A stretch of 64,000 bases of DNA, taken from NCBI GenBank assembly GCA_003255025.1, contig QANY01003944.1, positions 866,220-930,219 of the forward strand. The letters run 5' to 3'. Source of the stretch: Datisca glomerata (taxonomy: Eukaryota > Streptophyta > Magnoliopsida > Cucurbitales > Datiscaceae). This document shows, piece after piece, positions 35,112-48,765 of the stretch (positions are counted from its first letter, which is position 1; every line of letters begins with the position of its first letter). The notes under the pieces were generated by a model. That model ran no database searches. It saw only the letters and a list, made by a program, of their open reading frames with translations, and was not told the DNA's origin. The translations under genes and the position numbers were made by a program.

Positions 35112-37660
35112 TAGGTCTAATCCCCCTTTACGTGGCTATTTTAATTAAACCAATCTTGGCTTGCCACGTTGATGATTTCTTCCCCGGAATGAGAATTTGG
35201 AATAAATTTATTCGGATTCACATGTTTCAACTCATTTAATCACCATTACTTATAAATGTGATTTATGTGAAAAATATTTTTAGACATTTATCCACCTAAA
35301 TTAATTAAATTTTAAAAATATCTTACAACTTATTTAACGTAAACTCATTTAAATATATTTGTTATAGATTAATTTATTAATTTAATTAAATACATTTATT
35401 ATTTTATATATTATAACTATTGTCTTAATGTATTTAATAAGAGATAAACTTAAAATGAGGGAAATGAATAGTCATATATCTTTAAAAATAATTTAAAGAA
35501 AAGTATTTATTATCAAAATATAAAGACGAATAAAAGAACGCCATGACATATAATATAAAGACGAATATAAGTTACACAACACTAATTTATTAAATTAATT
35601 TAATATTTTAAACAAATTGATTGTGGCAGTGAACATATTTTCAATCATAATTTTACATTAACTTTATATGCTGTATAAAAAATTGATATAAGAAAACTAA
35701 TGTAATAGACTATAATTTATATATATTTATGCTTAGGTAAAATATATAAAATAATGTATTCAAATGAGTATTAAATTTTTAATTAGATATACTACAACTT
35801 AAATTTTTATAAAATAATTTATTCAAATGAGTATTTATAATCGTATACCTACACAACAAAAATTATATTATATCACTAAAATGTCATTAATTCTATATAA
35901 ATTTAGTGGTTATTGTGAACGTGTTATATTTGTACTAAAATTGAGGTAATAGTGATATTAAAACCCATGAATAATAGACAGTTATGAATAATAAAAGAGA
36001 CTTTTTTTATTGGTAGATAATAAAAGAGGCTTTGATGACAAAATGAAAGAAGATGAGAAGTGAAAAGTCACACGGAGTTATTGGGAGAATGTATGAATTA
36101 ATTATACAAGTTACAACCTTAATTTATTTTACTCATAATTATGTGCATTATTAAATTAATTCTTTGACTTTAAGAGTACTTATAAATATTACTTAAAGTT
36201 TCATTCTCTCAAATTCATTCCTACACCTGATATCTTGGACATTTTTATATCTCACCAATTAATTTGTTATATAGAGTAATTTATGCTCAATTATTTGTGT
36301 ATGTTCATTTAGCTAGATAACATTTGGTAAACGATATTTGTAAATGATGATTATATATTCATGAATATTTACTAAATACCAATGAAAAATGTATTCTGAG
36401 AAAACTAATTACGAACGACCAAAAAAATATTTTAAAATTATTCATTTAATGTAATATTAAGGGCCGTTATTCTTCTTTATTTTAAGGTTTGGAAACTGAA
36501 TGAAACTATTTTGTTTCATATCACGTGCAACGCACATTTTTCACATTTAGTATCAATTAAAACTGATTTGAAAATAGAAATAGATTATATCTTCGTTGCA
36601 TAGTAACGAAAGAAGTTACAATTGAGTTAGATTGGACAATTTTTTTTTTATGTCTAGATTTAGTTACACGACTCAGATACGACTATGACTCTGCCGTTGC
36701 TTAGTAAGCACAGAGAATCCGAATCCCTGCAAACAGTTAGTTTTTTTAGCAAATGTCTCTTGTAATACTTATGGCTCATTAAAAGGTTCCTCTTCCTGTT
36801 TTTACAAGAAAGTTGTAACACAGAAGTCACCAAGTTCTTTGAAAAAAACAAAAGTCACCAAGTTGAATAGATAATTTGGCAGCTATATCGTGGCTAAACA
36901 ACTTTTTGACGCAGGTAGCTCTCAATATAAATTGGGCAAGATGAAATTTTTTTGGCAAAATCTAAACTCAAGCATTACATTTTAATATGGTTAAGTATGC
37001 CAATCCAAGATTCTCAAGCTAAAGGGTTGAACTACAAGTCTAAAACCCACACTTCTTGCATAATCTTGTGGGAGGCTTTTGTTAATAGCTTTTGCACAAT
37101 GGGAGGTTTTTGTGAGTTATTACCTACAAAAAAACATACGTTTACTCCAAAAAAAACACATGATGAATCATAAAAAAATTAGTCTGTAAATCCCCCCTTC
37201 CATGAAAAAAAGAAAACAGCCCTTTGAGACAACCTTCCACACAGAAAATGGAAGTTCTCTATTTAAACACCTCTTCTAATATTCCAGGATTTATACATGT
37301 AGATCTTCTTCTGATGTGTACATTATATTTATCATGAGTTTCTGATAATTTGCTCGAGAATGGAATCGACTAACCAATGTAACCAACCATATACTCTTTC
37401 TCTCTGCACAAGACAATCTGAAGGCTGCTTTGAGTTCTAACATCTGAGTGTCGTTTCCTGCAGACATTAATGGAGCAAAGATGCAAATGAATATGGTCCA
37501 TAAGCTCCTTGTTTTTTTGGTGAAGTGAGGAGGCTGAAGAACTGAGAAGATCCATCTTGCCATCTGAGAGAAACGGTTATTCCACAAAGGAAGCTCTCCT
37601 CACTCTGATCCAAATGAGTAATCGATGACCGTCGCAGGAAGAATCCTTCCCGATTTTCTA
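35112..37660. other. AT-rich intergenic; PsbP promoter side and SANT 3' UTR
   Basis: No gene is seen. The first few hundred bases upstream of 35,112 are the promoter side of the PsbP-domain gene. 35,250-36,650 is very AT-rich. The part from about 37,200 to 37,660 is less AT-rich and likely holds the 3' UTR of the SANT-domain gene; small antisense frames there are not supported. Confidence 0.5.
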
Positions 37661-40600
37661 TCACGTCAGAAGGGGGAAATCAGGTTTGCTGAGCATATCA
37701 TTTTTATCAACAGAATCTTGCTTCTCGTCTTTCTCTTCTTTCGATTGTAGAATCTGAATCCTAGCAGCAGCATTACTATGATTAGAAGTTCCTTGAAGTT
37801 TGCTGCGGGCCCTCCGGGAAGGATTCGAGAGTAAGTTCTTGTTATTCGAGTGAAACTCTTCCTTCTTTTGCTTCTTCTGAACATAAAGAAACCCGTTCGC
37901 AAAAGCTTCCAATGCTCTAATAGTCAGCGGACGGTTTCTGGTGCTTTGTCTCCGAGGGATACTAGTTTCTGAAGTATCAACACCAACACAGGCGTTCAAG
38001 TCCTCAGAATCAATCTTTTCTTCTCTGGATTGAGAGCATGACGCAGTTGCACTAATTTGGCTAGTTTCCACATCCATCGTGAACTGCTCTGCGTGATCGG
38101 TTTCCAGTGTAATCTGTGATATGTTCAGGTCAATTGATGAACAGGGCTCATTTCTTTCCTCCTCCGGACTGCCCATGTTTGGATAGTTCAGCGAGTCATT
38201 GAGTCCCACAACTCCCACCTGAGTTGACGCCAATCCATCTGGTGAATTTTCCACGATCCGATTTGTGTCTTCCTTAGTACAAGCGCTTAGTCTTCTCCGT
38301 TTAATAATAGGACCGAAAAAATCTGAATGGCTACTAGACTTCTTATGTCTCCGGCTAAATTGGTGCTTTATTGGCCTTTTCAACTTCTGGTTATCGGAGA
38401 GACTGATTGTCTGGACTTGTTCGTTCTCCTTTTTGTTTACGGTATCTGAGATACTAGTTGTTGCCTTTTGGTTTTTATGATTCACAGCTCCTATACGAAT
38501 TCGGAACTTGGCAATTTTCTTTTCCGCCTTCACATCCAGTGAATGCTCCATGGATTCCCCTTCAATTTGTTTCTTAGGACCAGGCAACTCAAAAGCACTT
38601 CTAATCTCTCCCGGCCGACATCTCACTTCTCTCATCCTTGATGATTTTCCCCGATGAACAAAACTCGTATCAACTATAGTAAACTTCATACACCTTGAAT
38701 CATCATGATCACACATAGAATCCGCCAGGTTAGCTTTTTTAAGCTGCTTTTCACTATCCATGGACATTTCAGAAGAAACTGGCTGACACTCACTCTCTTT
38801 CGAACGAGTGATGCTTTTGGGATTAATTCTGAACTCAACTGGTAAATATCTCAGTTCCTTCACGTTTCCTCCCCGAACCAAACTGGTATCAACAATGGTG
38901 AATTTCATATGGTTCGGATTGGCAGAAGGAACCCGTGGTTTAAGATACGAATGGCGTTGATGATCGGATGAATCGTCTGGATCAGAAGTCACTTCCTGGA
39001 CCCAACCGTTCGCATTGCAGCTGCGTCCCGTAGTGGCCTCTTCAGTTTCGAGCTCGAGAAGTTCAGGTTCCAATGCTACTTTGCTTAGCACGTCGGTAAC
39101 AGAATCAAAGTAGTGTTCTCCTTTCACTAGTTTCCTTCTCAAGAACTTCTTCACACCCGGCATAAGAAAAACCAAACAATGTTTGGAACTGATATAATAA
39201 CTCTGATTCTTAGGTTGCTCAGAGTGCCATCCTTTAGCTAACAAACGAGGCCAAACAGCTTCCCAGAATATATCATTGCACCGAGCCTTGCTTAATCGGT
39301 AGCCACCGGTTAAAAACTTTACAATGTCACTGCAAGTGAGAGAGGAGCAAGCTTTTCCACTTGGTATTTTGGGGCAAATCGGGAACAATTGATGATTGTT
39401 CTTTCCCCCCGGCTCCATTGATATTTCTGTTAGATCGTCCTTTCCCTTTCCAATACCTATGGCTTCCACGAGATTGTGAATCCCAACCGTTGACTTTAAA
39501 AATGAAACATATTCTTCCAGTGATGTTTTTCCGTCTGCAAACAACATCGATTCCTGCTAATATCACGAGTTTATTAAGTGAACATAACAGCACACTAACA
39601 GTTTGACTGATTGATCAGATAGAACATTTTCCAAATTTGCTACGAGATGTACAAAACTCAAGCAAATTATACATTTTTACAATCAAAACATTATTATCAC
39701 AATAAACCTTGAACAGACTAAGAACTACAAGATATCTACGACAGCTGCAAAATAAATTAACATAAAAATAGAAATTAAATCATCTTAATAAATACAAGAC
39801 ATGGCTAATGGGCTCAATACATGGAAATAAAATGTAGAAGTGTAGGGAAGTGAATTATGGTACCTCGAGCAAGGCCTTTTGAGATTCGTCTGGGACGTGG
39901 GCTAGCAAACGAGATAAAAGTACCTGTTGCCTCCACCCAGTAAAGATTTTCCTCCCGGTTATACGTTTCCTGCTCCCAATTTTCTGGCGGCCTGACCATC
40001 TGAAGTATGCATCAGACCTATAAAATGCCCCATAGTAAAACGATAGGATATCACCCATCTTTTTGTTTATAAATCTCCTCACCTGAACAAAGTTCTTTCC
40101 GAATATATACAAACCAAGGACAAAATTCTCCACTTCAGTATCACTCCATGGGTCACCTGATGAACCAGGAACCGGACAATTTCCTTTTCCAACTTTCATT
40201 CCATTCAAGACTGCTTTACCAATCTCCGTGGCTCCAACGTCTTCTGATCTTGAGCTCAAGTTCTCGATGTTGATCCTTGAACGTTTCTTTTTGGATCCAA
40301 ACTGATTCTTTTTCAGGTTTTTATTATCTATTGGGCCTTTTGCATTGAGAGCATCATCTGGGTTACTTGGTATTCCCTTTCTTTTATCTTCAACTTCACT
40401 CATTTCATCACGAATCCACGTGATTGGGATCGGTAAACCAATCAGAAAGTAATGGGAGGCATTAACTATGACTTCAGATTCCATTGGATTTGCTAAAAGC
40501 TGAAGATAATCAGCTTCTGTTTCAATAGGAGGAATTTCAACCTGATAATCGTCACCAACTCGAGCACTTAGTATTGGCTCTCCAAATATATCTGTCATAT

Positions 40601-40712
40601 CAGGAGAATCTGAGGGAAGCAACTGCTTTGCAGATGTTGTTTCTTCAATGCTATTATCATCATGATCCAGCTTAAGTGAATCCATCTGCCAAGGATCATA
40701 GTCGAGAATCAT
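37661..40712 (-). CDS. SANT (Myb-like) domain nuclear protein, 2 exons, 913 aa
   Basis: Exon 1 is 40,712-39,864 (283 codons, ends CTCGAG before GTACC). Exon 2 is 39,553-37,661 (acceptor TTAGCAG, 630 codons and TGA). The intron is phase 0. The ATG at 40,712 starts MILDYDPWQMDSL; Met10 is an alternative. Early residues include DIFGEP and VGDDYQVEIPP. The SANT domain is at about 187-234 (PWSDTEVENFVLGLYIFGKN, then FYYGAFYRSD). Exon 2 has a conserved block near its start (GKACSSLTCSDI, RLSKARCNDIFWEAVWPRLL), two MKFTIVDTS repeats, basic stretches and a C-terminal RRQSTRNRPLTIRALEAFA motif. Plants have a small family of these, named arginine-glutamic acid dipeptide repeat-like, with presumed chromatin roles. 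No catalytic domain is seen. Confidence 0.88.
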
Positions 40713-41155
40713 CAAAGAGTACCCAAAGAAAAAGAGAGGAATTCAACAATAAGCCTCTAATTTTTAAACATATGAGCAAATGAATAGATGCATAGAATGA
40801 AGCATATTAATCCAATCATTTTCAGTACTAGTATCAAATAGCACGCACATTAAAAGACGATTCCCATTCTATCAACCGAGACCGTTTGCCAAGGGGTATG
40901 TGTTGAATGTCGACTCGAGACTTATTCCAACCAAGACTCCCAAATGATAATTTCATTTGGATTTTCTTTAACCCAGTTATAGAATGAACTCAGAATACCC
41001 TTTAAGCAGGAGGTTTCTCAAGATTCAACCAACCGAAACAAGCCGCCAAGTACATGAGCTATATAAACCTCTAAAATTTCCTATGTCAAAAGCATGTAAC
41101 TTTGCCTAATAAAGCACGAACTCTGGGATTTCATGCAAACCCCATTACTTATCTC

Positions 41156-41158
<3 letters not shown>

Positions 41159-41212
<54 letters not shown>
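41159..41212. repeat. (GA)n microsatellite 1
   Basis: 54 bp of uninterrupted GA dinucleotides about 450 bp upstream of the SANT gene ATG; CT-rich on the coding strand. Confidence 0.95.
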
Positions 41213-41215
<3 letters not shown>

Positions 41216-41990
41216 TGAGTTCTCCCTCCCTCAAACCAACATGATCACTCTAGAAGAACGTTACAAGGAATAGAATACATATTGTTGATGCCCAACTAAA
41301 ACTCAGAACCAAATATCTTACTCAAAGCAAAAAAGGATCAACAGTGAGAAAACGTGAAAAAAGATTGAAATGAAGTTGAGGCAATCTTACCAGAACAAAC
41401 CCCAGATCCCAATTTCATACATGATTCAACCACAAAGGCCATTGGACATGTAAAAGAACCTCTAACATAGTCGAATCGAGAAGAAAAATTAAAATGTATT
41501 TTAAACAACAACTGTTAGCTCCAAATTTTACGCCCAAAGTAATGAGATTGAATTACAGAATAATCTTCGTGTCAAGAGACTAAAGATCAATTCATTCCAA
41601 TATGACAATTATGTTAAACAACAAAACAATGTACAAAGCTGCAAAGCAAGAGCATGCCGAGGAATAACGAGACAAGGACATTGAATAATCTCACTAACCT
41701 CCATGGAAGAGCTTGAAACTTAAGAAAACCACGTGAGAGACAAAGCCTGGTCAAATGGGATTCCATGTTATGTCTTGATTTACATAATTTACCAAACTTT
41801 ACAAGCAAAGACATCGAAACAAGAACAAAAACAAACAAGTACCCAAAAAAGTTAAATAGACGAAGAGTGAAGCAGTACCTCTATGTACCTGGGTTGAAGA
41901 GAACCAATAAGCCTTAAAAGGGTGTAAAAATATATGGTGATATCGCGGAGGAAAAGAAGAGAGAAGAAATAAGAAAACAAAGTTAGTCTT

Positions 41991-41992
<2 letters not shown>

Positions 41993-42045
<53 letters not shown>
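41993..42045. repeat. (GA)n microsatellite 2
   Basis: About 53 bp of GA repeat, 1.3 kb upstream of the SANT gene ATG, in the same orientation as the first tract. Confidence 0.95.
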
Positions 42046-42048
<3 letters not shown>

Positions 42049-42758
42049 AAGGACAAAATAAAGAGAGAATGGTTACAATACAAAGTGTAGGAAGAGACTT
42101 CACATGAAAAATTTTACAACAGCACACAACTTTTATTTTTTCAAAAAAGATTAATGAGTTAAATAACGTGTAATTAATTGGGTGCGCAAAAATTCATCTC
42201 CGATAACTTGTATATATTAGAAAAAAATTTCAAAAATTATATTAGTGTAAAAACTTTGTCACTTGCAGTTTAAATTATATTTTATATAAAAATTGATGAA
42301 ATGAAAAAATTGAGGAGATTTATTCAATGCCATATAGGTGTAGGATTGTAGATTGATTTGGCAAAAGCATATTGAAATTCAAGGTTAACCTTACATTTTA
42401 ACTGTGATAGTAAAAATAAATTTATAAAACTTACACATAAATATATAATAAGTAATATTATGTATAGATATATTGATTCAAAGCTAGTTTTAATGGGAGT
42501 TGAGCCACTCGATTTTTTCTAAAAGGAAAGAGTTGCTGGAAGTAATAACAGGGTGTCAAGTAATTAATTGATAATTATATAAATATTATGTTATGTTCCG
42601 TCTTTTATAATATGAATTTGTGATTTTATTTGAAACTCATAATTAATTTTCTTAGCTCACATGTCGCCAGTAAGCCCTTCAACATTGTATAATGTACAAT
42701 GTCACGTGCCTATTATTTGAAATTTTATTGTTAGGTATATATATATATATGTTATGTT

Positions 42759-44291
42759 TTTTATTTTTTGAAATTAGCATATATCAATTAGAAAGTAACA
42801 GAGGTACACAGGTCAACGATAATGTTGGGTGCTGACTCCCACCAATAATCTGCTTCCTGATTATAGATCCCAAAATGAGCTAATCTATGGGCTGCTTCGT
42901 TACAAGATCTATGGACGTAAATAATTATAATTCTAGAAAAACTAGAAAGAAGAGCAAAACACATGTCTAAAATAAGGTCCGACTTCAAATAAACTCTCAA
43001 GGGGGAGTTTATTGCTTGAACGGGAGTCAGACTCAATAACGTGTTTCTCCACAGCAAGAGATGGCCTTTCGAGGAGAGCTAGAACCTCAATGATCAGGGC
43101 TGAATTATTACCTCCAAAGCTCTTAGAAAAAGCCCAGTACACTCCATTATCATTTTGAAATATCGCTCTCACCGCACACCTATCTGAGCTCATGGCACCG
43201 TCAACATTAAGTTTCAACCCATTAAAATCAGACCCATGCGTTGATGGAGAGAGCCTGCATGTCCAGCTGGTTGAAGAAAATGGCTATAATTTCCAACATG
43301 GCCGTTTAGCACATTGTTTAGGAATGAAGTCCAGAATGCCCACCTCCTTCCATTCATCTGCAGATAATGGGCACAGGAATAAAGTATGCCCAATCGTCTC
43401 CCTTTTCCCACAGAAGCTATAATTGTCATTTAAACTTATTTTCCTCCTAAATAAATTAGTATTCGTGGGAATTAAACCTAATGACGCTTTTCACATGAAA
43501 TTTTCAACCTTCTTAGGAATATTTAAATTCTAAAGTTTTCTCCACCATCAAAATTTCATCTCGTTGGACGAGAACAAATTTGAATTGGAGGTAGATAAAC
43601 CCACAAGGTATCCACTTTTAACAGAATAACAACCTATATTATCATAATGCTAACATAACTTATCTCCCCATCTATTTGGCTGCAAAAGGTATAGATTTTA
43701 CCATTTCTATGTCCTCCGTATTAAGTCATTGATTAAGAGCTTGATTATTCCATTGCCCTTCCATGATTAGATCTGCTACCTTTAGGTTGTATTGCCTAGG
43801 TTTTGGAGCAGTAGGAACAAAAGTGAACGGTCACGGAATCCATGAATCTTGGAATATCCCAATAGATTGACCATCTCCGACACGCCATCAAATTCCTTTA
43901 CGAAGCAACACACAGCCCCAAAGAATGCTTTTCCATATGTATGAGCTATTCGGTTTTGCTTTACATGAGAGGAAATCCGAGGAATGAAAATATTTTACCT
44001 TCAAGATACGAAGACTATCCGGATTGGTGGAGATACGCCATCCCTGTTTGTCGAAAAGAGCTTGATTAAATACCTCAAGGGATCGGAACCCCAACCCTCT
44101 CATGGATTTGGGTTTGCACAGATTACCCAAGCCATCCAGTAAATTTTTCTTTTATTTGCTGAGGAACCCCATCAGAATTTAGCCATTTTCACGCTAAGCT
44201 CCAAACAAAAAGATTTGGGCAACTGAAAAGCACTCATCGAGTAAGTCGGAAGAGCCTGCACAACTGTTTTGATGAGGGTTTCTTTTCATGC
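42759..44291 (-). mobile_element. 5'-truncated LINE with RNase H domain and perfect 15-bp TSD
   Basis: Only the 3' part of a plant LINE ORF2 is present, read on the minus strand. First comes a post-reverse-transcriptase segment (43,888-44,130: SMRGLGFRSLEVFNQALFDK). An RNase H domain follows (43,217-42,788) with KLNVDGA at its start, IESDS later and VHRSCNEAAHRLAH at its end. The minus-strand 3' end has an A-rich tail. The 15-mer TATATATGTTATGTT flanks both sides exactly (42,744-42,758 and 44,292-44,306), the signature of target-primed insertion. Frames carry several breaks. It belongs to a different lineage from the 13.8-27.6 kb LINE, which lacks RNase H. Confidence 0.88.
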
Positions 44292-44306
44292 TATATATGT
44301 TATGTT

Positions 44307-45075
44307 GGATTACCACTTGAATTAAACACTTGTAGCTCAGTATTTTGGATCCAACTTAATTTGTATTTAACAATATAATACTTTAATTATGCATATCATA
44401 ACTGTCACGACTATATCATAATACATCACTACTTCAGATTATACTGAGATTTTATATTTATGTACTTCAGATTATACTGAGATTTTTTTATATTCATGTA
44501 CTTCAGATTCATTAGTTCTATGGAAATTACTTATTCTATGATAAAAGGAAAAAGCTTATAAATGGTCCAAAATTCAACCATGGTAACATATCTGTGACAT
44601 GAGAAGATAATCTTTTTTTATTTATAAAAATGAAATATTCGTTGCTAATATAACAATGATTGACAATAGAGTGATATCTAAAGAAAATGATAAGATAATT
44701 AACTTATATGAAAATATTATCAATGTTACACATTTGCTTTATGTGTGGCATTAAGTATCGAATGTTGAGTGTTACATGAAGTTCATTAAACAACATTTTA
44801 GAGGCTGGTTGATATGTTATTGGATTAATCTTAAGATAATTGAATCAACGCGTCTCAACATGTATTCTTCTATCTTTTACAAATGGACTAAGTACATGAC
44901 GATATATATTGTACATTCAATCGTTCATATAAACCATATGGTCCCATTTCCTTCTACAGATGATTTGAAGAAGTTATACTGGCTCCAATGGGAATGGGAA
45001 GCTCTCAAATCTTACTGTTAGAGAAAAATTTGTTCTGTCAGTGAAAATCATTTCTTAAAATTCTAAGAATATATA
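44307..45075. other. AT-rich spacer with a short tandem repeat
   Basis: No gene. ACTTCAGATTATACTGAGAT starts at 44,431 and again at 44,464, and ACTTCAGATT at 44,500, giving a repeat of period 33-36. Confidence 0.6.
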
Positions 45076-45280
45076 TGTTGGATCACCAAAAATCAATATA
45101 TAATTAAGCGGAAGTGTACCTAACTTCACGATGACAGATGGATTTGTAGAGCCGAGGGTTGACCTTCCAGATCAATACGATTCTCTTAGTATATCATTTT
45201 TAATTATCTTTAACTTTATTTGACGATTTACAACACAAATTATTTATATATAAACTCAACGTTGGATCAAAGATCCAACA
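45076..45280 (-). mobile_element. Small solo LTR or TRIM-like remnant, copia type
   Basis: 205 bp beginning TGTTGGATCACC and ending GATCCAACA. Read on the minus strand it ends with a GCTTCCGC...GATCCAACA arrangement typical of copia LTR 3' ends. The flanks ATATA and TTTTT do not match, so no target duplication supports it. Confidence 0.5.
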
Positions 45281-48200
45281 TTTTTCAATATAGTTTCCTT
45301 TGTAAAAAATGAAAAATATTATATCAACCTTTCTCTTTATTGTGGATTCCAGTCATACTGTATGTTTGAAAAAAAATAATCTCTCTTTATTATTTATTCG
45401 TATTAAAAAGAAAAACGAAAAACGAAAATCTCTATCAAACTCTGAATTAGGAGGGCTATAGGGCCACTAACCCAAAAGGAGAAGAGACTCATAGACCTTT
45501 CATTAGGTCCATCAACAAGGTTGGTTGAGGATATGGAGAGAGTTCAATTTGCATTAATGGGCTTTAAGGCGTCTAATCCAAAGTCTTAAAAGGTTAATAT
45601 TTTTATTTCTAAAAGGTTAATTGACAAATTATTTTCTCTTTTAGAAAAAGGTTACCATTCCAAGATAGTCATTAGTACTACTATGAGGTAGAACAATATA
45701 ATTTCTCTCACATCATGTGTAACGTCTAAATAATTCAAGAAAAAAATTCAATAATAAAGTGTATATGTAATTTTATATCATTTGTGTTGTCATATTATAG
45801 TAGTACAAATAACCATAGTTTTACATAATATTATCGATCTTTATCTTTTTAATTGACCGACTTTCCCTTCAAGGGTTGTCAGGTAGCTTCTCTTAAATAG
45901 GTATCACCATTTTTAAGAGAAGTCAATGTTGCGGCTCATAGAATGACTAGACAGGTTGTTTCTTTGTCTTCCTCTCAGGTTTGGAGATCATCCCAACCTT
46001 CGAGTCTTTGTTGCTGAGACCTTTGTATCTTAGTTTGATTTTTCCGTTGTTAGTCTAAGAAAAAGTATTATTACTTGAAAATAAGATTCTGACTAAAATT
46101 AGTATGAAATCTGCCGGTATTTTTACATGTCAACTAAAAAAAATACATTTTTCAAGATATTTAAAAAAAATTGTGCGACTAAAGCTAAAATTGCTTCTGC
46201 CTTCGGGAGAGTTCAACAATGCTAGCAAGATGTAAATAGGACCCTTGCATTTTAGACGTGACTCAATAAAGCAAGCCGACAACCCCATAATTTCATAATG
46301 TGTGTGAAAAAATATGACAATATTAAAATCTATCGAAACTATAATTTCGTCTTCTGAATGTTGATTGAATCTCGAACCACTATAAAATAAAATTTATATA
46401 ATATATATGTGTGACTGTAATTTCTGTATATAATTAATTTAATAATTTCACATGTATGATCTATAAATTCAGACAGATCAGATCTTATAATTAATAAATT
46501 ACTCATTTTATTTAAGGTTTTTCTCAAATAAAGTTATGTTTACTACTTTGTCTTTGACTGAATCGTTTTTTAGTGGAGTCAAACAAAGAAATATAATTAA
46601 GAAGTGAATATTTCTTTTGGATGACGAATAAGGAAAGTTTTGTGTATTTAGGATTAGGGAACCCTAAGCCTATGTCTCCAAGACTTTTAGGTATATGGCA
46701 GCACCTAACATGGAGTAGGGTGGGTAGTGAATATTTTGTTTTGATGCTTACGAGAAAAATATATATTATATATTCTTCAACTCATTGGACATCAATATCA
46801 TCTATTTCGACCTCTCTCACACCCAACTTTTTATCTAAGTTATATCATTTACATTATTAGCTAGGGATTCGAAAAGGAGTATATGGTTGAGATAATAAAA
46901 AAATGAGAATACATACATATACATGCATGCATGCATGCATGTATGTTCGATCATCTGTAGAATGGTTTGAGCATGCATTGGTAATAAGTTTCACATTGGG
47001 GATTATGAAAAAAAATTGTGTATAATTTGGCTTTTATTTTTTGGAGATTAATTTCTTTAAGACTTTTCCTTCACAAAGTAAATACAAAGATAAATAGTAC
47101 ATTAATTAATTCCTACAATACAAAAATGTATATACTTGCATTTTGAGAGAGAGAGATCATTACTTGAATGATTTTATAACAATTTGGCAATCATTGGTTG
47201 AACAATTGGATCCAAAGATTAAAGATTAGTTTCCATAGGCTAGATAGTCGCCTATGACTCGCCCTACTCTCCGAATCATTGTACTAATGATCATTTTTTA
47301 TAATTTTTCTATACATTGATATGATGGATTATATCCTTGATTACTCTAGCTAGAATGTTCATATGATAATACATTGCTTAAATAAGACTTACAACTATAT
47401 TATATAAACCTGAAATGCACTACTAAATTGAAGCCTAAAATTGTATCATGAAACTGTACAATATAGCACTAGCTAGGAACTAACCAACCATAACAATTAA
47501 TCAAGCATGAATGCCTAAACAATTATATAAACCACTAATCATTATCAATATTAATCTAATTAGTTTCTGTCCCAAATTAAAAATTTCCAATTGGTCCTTC
47601 AAAAATTAATCAAGCATGAATTATTTGTTGATAATGGAAATCAGGTCCCAAATGGCATTAACAATCTTACATAGCCAATCACTATATATACCTAATTAAG
47701 TTCCCAATTCAAACTTGACACATTAAGCTTCATCCACTGAGAACCTTTGCCTTAATTCAGAGTGACACCATTATATATGTATTGAAACCTAAACACCGAA
47801 GAAATTAATATACATATATATATATATTCTTCAGCTTTTCTTCAAAAGTAAAATTGGGCACCATTTTTCACTTGAACATTTAAAGTATATATATATAACA
47901 TCATAGTAACTCTTAAAAGATGTGATATATCTATGTCTCATCAATCACAGTTCGATTGCCCTCGAATTTTGACGCCGAAATAAGTGCGGTGAACGAGATA
48001 TCGGTGCAATAATGGTATGCGCAATGTTAACCGCTAGATAGTGGGTTAAACCCCTCCTCCTATCCATTTAAAAATAAATATTCTTCAAGTTAAATAATAC
48101 AGAGAACTTGCACCCAGCAGTGTACTGCATGTAGGATGTGATCTCTCTGTATACAATATTGTTAAGAGAACAATTAATTTAGGAATCAAATTAATATTAA

Positions 48201-48660
48201 GATTATATAAGGAGTAGGGACCCGTTTTTCCATATTAAATTTAAATATCCTTTTTTCCCCTTGATTTTTATTTGAACTTTGATACACTCCCGAGTTAAAG
48301 AGTTATACTCACAAAAAATAAAAAAGTAACTCGAAAGTACGAGTCCCTTCTGAAAATAATGAAAGACTTGTTAATATATGCTTCAGGTTATTTTTAAAGA
48401 GCATATCTGAAATTAAGTACTAACGTCTCTGTCACAAATAACTTTGATACACTTCCTTTAGTTTCATTGAGTCTTGGTTTTCTGGTTTTCTCTTTTACTT
48501 GTATATTATATTTAGGGTTGGATTACCCTTGTGAGCACTTAAGCCACCTTATTTAAATAGCTAGCTAGCTTTAAAATAAATAACTAATACTATTCTATTG
48601 TAGAATCCACACTCTTTCAAAAGCATGACATATTACAGCACATGCATGCATATGTATAAA
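45281..48660. other. Long intergenic region upstream of NF-YB, no gene seen
   Basis: AT-rich, without coding signal. It contains an alternating ATGC run at 46,924-46,940 and a TA run at 47,815-47,828. At 47,945-48,065 there is a more GC-balanced block with GTTCGATTGCC (similar to a Pol III B box) and an oligo-pyrimidine end, possibly a SINE remnant, not called. The last kilobase is presumably the NF-YB promoter. Confidence 0.45.
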
Positions 48661-48669
48661 CTATTACAT

Positions 48670-48686
48670 CCAATCATCTATATAAA
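48670..48686 (+). promoter_or_regulatory. CCAAT and TATA elements of the NF-YB gene
   Basis: TATATAAA at 48,679-48,686 lies 80 bp upstream of the NF-YB ATG, a normal spacing for a plant core promoter. CCAAT is at 48,670-48,674, unusually close to the TATA box. This placement also argues that translation does not start at the upstream ATG at 48,625. Confidence 0.5.
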
Positions 48687-48765
48687 CACCAATCTCTCAC
48701 TGATCAAAGAGAGCAGCTTGTCCCAGTTGAACTTAAGAGGAAAACTCATTTGCTTGATTGCGGAA

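Larger units (their letters stand above)
40713..42743. other. Upstream region of the SANT gene with two GA tracts
   Basis: It probably contains the promoter and 5' UTR of the minus-strand SANT gene. Two (GA)n tracts lie at 41,159-41,212 and 41,993-42,045, which read as (TC)n on the gene's strand, common in plant 5' UTRs. Open frames across the tracts are low-complexity artefacts. Beyond 42,130 the sequence is AT-rich spacer. Confidence 0.55.

Noticed and set aside
41799..42127. Leucine/serine-rich minus-strand frames
   Set aside because: They are translations of the GA/CT tract and its flanks.
44305..44353. TGTTGGATTACC...GGATCCAAC as a second small LTR
   Set aside because: The segment is under 50 bp and adjoins the LINE target duplication; likely chance similarity.
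44776..45021. 81-codon plus-strand frame
   Set aside because: AT-rich composition, no domain and no splice context.
47945..48065. Possible SINE with a B-box-like GTTCGATTGCC
   Set aside because: No A box, clear tail or target duplication could be found.
48625..48765. In-frame N-terminal extension of NF-YB
   Set aside because: The extension lies across the TATA box and has no family resemblance; the ATG at 48,766 gives the normal NF-YB start.
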